Shown: piece by piece, positions 59,148-64,000 of the stretch | Layout: each line of letters starts with the position of its first letter | Position numbering within the stretch: position 1 is the first letter of the stretch | Source: Montifringilla adamsi | Taxonomy: Eukaryota; Chordata; Aves; Passeriformes; Passeridae | Direction of reading: 5' to 3' | Length of the DNA stretch: 64,000 nucleotides | NCBI GenBank assembly: GCA_017590115.1 | Contig: JAGGNK010008670.1 | Coordinates: 1,426,001-1,490,000 of the forward strand | Translations under genes and position numbers: made by a program | The notes under the pieces: generated by a model | Seen by the model: only the letters and a program-made list of their open reading frames with translations | What the model was told of the DNA's origin: nothing | Database searches by the model: none

Positions 59148-59665
59148 ATGGGAATAACACCAAATAACACCAAATAATCACCAAATAACACCAAATAACA
59201 CCAAATAATCACCAAATAACACCAAATAACACCAAATAATCACCAAATAACAACAAATAACACCAAATAACACCAAATAATCACCAAATAACACCAAATA
59301 ATCACCAAATAACACCAAATAATCACCAAATAACAACAAATAATCACAAAATAATCACCAAATAACACCAAATAATCACCAAATAACACCAAATAACACC
59401 AAATAATCACCAAATAACAACAAATAACACCAAATAACACCAAATAACACCAAATAACAACAAATAACACCAAATAACACCAAATAATCACCAAATAACA
59501 CCAAATAATCACCAAATAACAACAAATAACACCAAATAACACCAACTAATCACCAAATAACACCAAATAACACCAAATAATAACCAAATAACACCAAATA
59601 ATCACCAAATCATGCCAAATAATCACCAAATAACACCAAATAATCACCAAATAATCACCAAAACC
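59148..59665. repeat. (CACCAAATAA)n / (TCACCAAATAA)n array
   Basis: About 515 bp of 10- and 11-bp monomers, aacaccaaat and aatcaccaaat, in irregular order with rare aacaacaaat variants. Confidence 0.95.
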
Positions 59666-59760
59666 CAGGCAGGACTCCTTCAGAGAGCAGTGTTTGCACT
59701 GGGGAAGGGCAGATCCCTCACTGGGAATAGTGGGGCTGGTAGAAAATCAGGAATTCCCTG

Positions 59761-60120
59761 CCTGATGTGCCAAAGGTTCGTTTTAGGCCGGGTTTAACTG
59801 CCTGATGTGCCAAAGGTTCATTTTAGGCCGGGTTTAACTGCCTGATGTGCCAAAGGTTCGTTTTAGGCCGGGTTTAACTGCCTGATGTGCCAATCGTTCA
59901 TTTTAGGCTGGGTTTAACTGCCTGATGTGCCAAAGGTTCATTTTAGGCCGGGTTTAACTGCCTGATGTGCCAAAGGTTCGTTTTAGGCCGGGTTTAACTG
60001 CCTGATGTGCCAATCGTTCATTTTAGGCTGGGTTTAACTGCCTGATGTGCCAAAGGTTCATTTTAGGCCGGGTTTAACTGCCTGATGTGCCAAAGGTTCG
60101 TTTTAGGCCGGGTTTAACTG
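59761..60120. repeat. 40-bp satellite-like array, nine monomers
   Basis: Monomer cctgatgtgccaaaggttcg plus ttttaggccgggtttaactg occurs at exact 40-bp steps from 59761. Three monomer types cycle, giving a 120-bp higher-order unit. Confidence 0.95.
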
Positions 60121-61369
60121 CCGGGCGCTCTGGGCTGGGTTGGGGATGTGGATTTGGAGGAGCAGAGCTGGGAGCAGCTCCAGAGCCAAACTGGGGGCTC
60201 CTGTCTGCCCAGAACTTCATTTTCTGGAGACTGGGAAGGCAAAAATCAGCATTTCAGAATAAATGTGGGGCTGGGCTTTAACGGGCTTCGGGGTCAGGTT
60301 CTGCTGAGGGTCCCAGAGTGGTGGAGCACCCTGGGCTGGGAGGGATCCACAAGGATCCAGTGCAGGATCTGCCACGGGAAGTGCCCCAGGAATGCAGGAA
60401 AATCCCCCCTGCTTCTTATTTTTGGGGATTTCTGTCCCTGAATCCTGTCCTGAATTTCTGGAGGAATTCCCCCAGTTCCCACCCAGGATCATCCATCAGT
60501 GATAATTCCCAATTTTCCTTTGTTAAGACTGATGGGATCTCTGGAATGTTGTAAATCAGGAGAGACCATTGATCTCATTCCCCAGGCACCACTCATGACT
60601 AATTAAATCCCCTAATTAACTGGAGCAAGCCCATGAGGAACAGCAGGAACACCATTCCCAGAAAATGGAAGAGCATTTCCCACTGGATTAACATCCTGAG
60701 GGCTGAGCAGGAGTTAAAAAAACAACTCTATTCTTTTACTATTTGCTCTCCAACATAAAGATTTCATATTTAAATATGATGTTGAATTTTTCTAGATGAA
60801 TTCTGGTTGGTTTTCCTAAAGCACCGGAGCCAATGGATGCACTCAATCTTTCCAGGGATTTTTCTCTCAACAGCACCAAAACCCTCAAATATTTTATGGA
60901 TGAACCATGAACATTCCCCTCCAGATAATCCCTCACATTGCCTCGCAAATCTTTGGAGTTCCAGCTCCTGTAATCCCTCTGCTCCTGGAGGAAAAGGCTG
61001 GAAAGAGCATTTGAAACAACTCAAGCCATGTCCATAGGAAGCAGGATGGGATTTGGGAGTTTTCCCATTCATCCCTCCTTCAGGCTGAGGGATGCAAAGC
61101 CTGGATTTGATTTAAGCTCTGTGGCAGTCAGGATTGGGTTTTAAGGGAGCAAGGGCAGCTCCCCCTGGAAAGAAAAACGGATTTTCCAAGAGTTGCACAC
61201 ATCTTGCACAGCACAAGGACGCTCAAAATAAACATCTGGGAGAGATCCGAGGACTAAAATCCATAATTCACTGCAAGAGCTCTTGGTTCTTGCTCTGGGA
61301 AGCCTCTGGAACGGAAAAAAAAAAGCACTGGGAAGCTTTAAATGGAGCAAAATCCACAATAAAACTGTT

Positions 61370-62035
61370 CAGAGAGTGAACAGACACAAGAGGTGTTGGG
61401 CAGGGCAATTAATTAGGGCTAATAAAGGGGGGGAAAATGACAGCATCCAATCTGAGGAGGAATTAATGGGAATCTGCATCATTCCTGCTGATTTTCCTAG
61501 GAAAGATGTGCTTTGCATCCCACAGCTCTGCTCAGGATTGGGAAGGGGGTTTGTGCCTTAAATGTTTGGGGTTTAGCACAGAGGCATTGAAAATCCTGAA
61601 TTATTTCAAAAAATGTGGAATTTATGGTTGGACCAATAAATATTTTGCAGCCTGAACCAGGAACAGTGTGTCCAGGGAAATAAATTAGCCATGGAATTAG
61701 AATCAGAGAGTGAACAGACACAAGAGGTGTTGGGCAGGGCAATTAATTAGGGCTAATAAAGGGGGGGGGGAATGACAGCATCCAATTTGAGGAGGAATTA
61801 ATGGGAATCTGTATCATTCCTGCTGATTTTCCTAGGAAAGATGTGCTTTGCATCCCACAGCTCTGCTCAGGATTGGGAAGGGGGTTTGTGCCTTAAATGT
61901 TTGGGGTTTAGCACAGAGGCATTGAAAATCCTGAATTATTTCAAAAAATGTGGAATTTATGGTTGGACCAATAAATATTTTGCAGCCTGAACCAGGAACA
62001 GTGTCCAGGGAAATAAATTAGCCATGGAATTAGAA
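61370..62035. repeat. 334-bp tandem duplication
   Basis: Copy 1 (61370-61703) and copy 2 (61704-about 62035) both begin cagagagtgaacagacacaa and end tagccatggaattagaa. They differ by a few substitutions and G-run length (seven versus nine). Confidence 0.93.
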
Positions 62036-62078
62036 GAATAATTAAGAAATATTTACTTACAATTATATCCAATCCCTT

Positions 62079-62097
62079 TTTTTTTTTTTTTTTTTTA
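62079..62097. repeat. Poly(T) run
   Basis: About 19 consecutive T, possibly the antisense tail of a retroposed copy, but no element was recognised beside it. Confidence 0.7.
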
Positions 62098-62819
62098 TGC
62101 TGTGATTAATTAAATTCCCAGATTTCCTCGTAGTCTCTGAGTATATCACACATGGAAATTAATTTTCTCCAACAGCTCATTAAGGGCCCCAAATGCTGCA
62201 GATCCCACTCGGATCAGTTATTCCTTATTTTGCATTGGAAATCTTTCCCTGCACATCCCTCAGGCCCAGCTCTCACATGGAGCAAACCAAAGGCATTTCC
62301 TGTGGATTCCAGGGAATTTATAGCAGAGAAAGTTCTTTTTGGGACATTGGATTTTATTCACTAACCAGGTAGGAATGAAGGGGGAATTTCCCAGCACCAA
62401 AATGAAGTTCCCAGGATGCATCCAAAGCCATCTCCAGGTGATAAATCCATGATTCCAGGGGTAAATCCAGTGTTTTCCAAGTGTTTCCATGTGGTTTTGT
62501 TTTAAAACAATTTAATCATTTAGAATTCTTGAAATGGTATAATTTGAAAATAATTTGGTGATTTTAAATTATTAAAATAATAACTAATAAGAATTTTATT
62601 CCAATGCACAAGTGCTTTTGTCTGGTGCAGGAAATGGGGGATTCTCCATTTTCATCCAGACCAGGAATGCAAGGCCTGGGAGTGGCGAGTGCTGGGGAAG
62701 TTGGGAGGGGGTCTCTGCTGCCCGGGCCCATCGTGTCCTCTTGGGAAAGGTGGGCTTTGTATGGATCCCCCAACCTCTCAATCCCATGGAAAAATTGGAG
62801 ATGGGGTCCCCATTTTATC

Positions 62820-63010
62820 CCAGAGCCATGGAATGGTTTGGGTTGGAAGGAACCTTAAATCCCATCCCATTCCAGCCCTGCCATTGGGAACTTCACTGCC
62901 CCAGGTGCTCCCAGCCCCAGTGTCCATCCCAGCCTTGGGCACTGCCAGGGATCCAGGGGAGCCCCAGCTGCTCTGGGCACCCTGTGCCAGGGCCTGCCCA
63001 CCCTCCCAGC
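62820..63010 (-). mobile_element. CR1 LINE 3'-end fragment
   Basis: Antisense: cagagccatggaatggtttg, ggttggaaggaaccttaaat, gggcactgccagggatccag and ctgtgccagggcctgcccac. Confidence 0.85.
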
Positions 63011-64000
63011 CAGGAATTCCTCCCAATATCCCATGTAAATCCCACCTCCACACGCAGCTGAGGCTCCCTGGTCTGCAGTTCCCAGGATTTTCCTTTCTTC
63101 CCCTTCTGAAAGCAGGAATGATGTTTTCCATCTTCATGGCTACTGGAAAACTGCTTTTTACGTTTCATTTTTCAAGGAACTTGAGGTTCATACAGACACC
63201 CTGCAAGGAGCCACATCCAGGATTTCATTTTCTCTTGGATAAATCCATCTGGAAGCGGCCGAGCGTGGGCGGGATGAGACAACTCCAGCTTAGTCCAACA
63301 TTTGACCAAGGCAGTTCAATAATTTCATTCTTAAAAATCTGGGAATATGTTTCTTGAGATTTGGGGGTGGCTGTGGGAGTCACCCAGGAGCTTCTGTTCA
63401 GCTGGAGCACCAGGAGTGGGAATCCCAAGCAGAGATTCCAGCACTGAGAGACTGATGGAAATCTCCAGCAAGTGTTTCCACACTAACGAGCTCCCCGGGG
63501 AGGACAGGCTGAGCAGAGGGAGCCAGCTTGGCTCTTCCTTTCCATTGGCATTCCAGGAGTGCAGAGCTGCAAATCCTGGGGCTGATCTCCATAAATGATT
63601 CATCTGCTGTTGATAGCGGCCAGTCCTTCCGTGGGTTTAGTCAGAAAATCTGATTTTAGTGCCAGACCTCGTGTTAGGCTCAGTTTTAGTCAAAAGCCTT
63701 GAACAACTGAACGCTTGGGCTTGGTTTGGTGAGGGTGTCGTGGCACAACACCCCCAGCACGTCCTCCTGATGGAGCGTGAGGAGCTTAGGCCTGGCCTGG
63801 GGACACACAAGGACTGGCTTAAACCCTCTTTGCTTTGATAGGGGACAGATGTGGCCTGGGTGTGGCTCAGGAGGAGCTGCAGGTGTGCCCTGGAGAACGG
63901 GGCTGGGATGTGACCGGGAGCTGGGAATGTTGAGGAGCATCGTGGGTGGGCTGGAGCACCCCATTCCAGATGGAGCACCTTGTTCCAGAGGAACCATCCT

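Larger units (their letters stand above)
60123..64000. other. Right end of window, no gene recognised
   Basis: Beyond the 40-bp array I find only the 334-bp duplication, a poly(T) run and one antisense CR1. Open frames of 60-220 codons overlap these or lack any recognisable motif. Confidence 0.45.

Noticed and set aside
59240..59545. 101-residue hydrophobic ORF (VIIWCYLV repeats)
   Set aside because: A translation of the CACCAAATAA array only.
59761..60120. Regular 40-bp repeats as a CRISPR array
   Set aside because: There are no unique spacers, the monomers are contiguous, and the genome is a vertebrate one.
45200..64000. First exons of IQCJ-SCHIP1, expected from synteny
   Set aside because: No stretch resembling the known proteins was recognised; the gene probably starts beyond the right edge or has exons too diverged to see by eye.

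Overview
This is nuclear DNA from a bird. The evidence is split genes with GT-AG introns, about twenty CR1 LINE 3'-end fragments, LTR remnants, and the vertebrate gene order GFM1 / LXN / RARRES1 / MFSD1 known from mammals (human 3q25) and from chicken chromosome 9. A songbird is likely from the repeat style, but the species cannot be fixed from sequence alone.

Layout. (1) 1-6,909: the 3' half of GFM1 (+ strand, mitochondrial elongation factor G1; domain IV/V exons and poly(A) signal). The carboxypeptidase inhibitor gene LXN lies on the - strand inside one GFM1 intron; its last exons fall off the left edge. (2) 9,253-16,429: RARRES1 (- strand), the latexin paralogue known in chicken as the eggshell protein ovocalyxin-32, complete in six exons. 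Its exons 2-4 have exactly the sizes of LXN exons 2-4 (63, 175, 137 nt). (3) 16.6-33.4 kb: gene-free spacer with CR1 fragments, a 426-bp tandem duplication and a 21-bp minisatellite, ending in a probable solo LTR. (4) 34,204-43,863: MFSD1 (+ strand), a lysosomal MFS transporter, complete in fifteen exons plus two alternative 3' exons. Its start region holds six CACGTG (CLEAR/E-box) motifs within 91 bp. (5) 45-64 kb: no gene recognised. This tract is rich in minisatellites: a 15-bp A/T-rich array, a G-quadruplex-forming array with a perfect 220-bp higher-order duplication, 120-bp repeats, a CACCAAATAA array, a 40-bp array with a three-monomer higher-order unit, and a 334-bp tandem duplication.

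How the genes relate. GFM1 serves mitochondrial translation. LXN and RARRES1 are cystatin-fold paralogues made by local duplication. MFSD1 exports small peptides from lysosomes. The most notable observations are the CACGTG cluster at MFSD1, an MFSD1 stop codon contained in a splice donor so that splicing would switch to a 57-residue C-terminal replacement, paired DR5/DR3 nuclear-receptor half-sites in a downstream minisatellite, and the G4 higher-order array. No RNA gene, CRISPR array or intact transposon was recognised.
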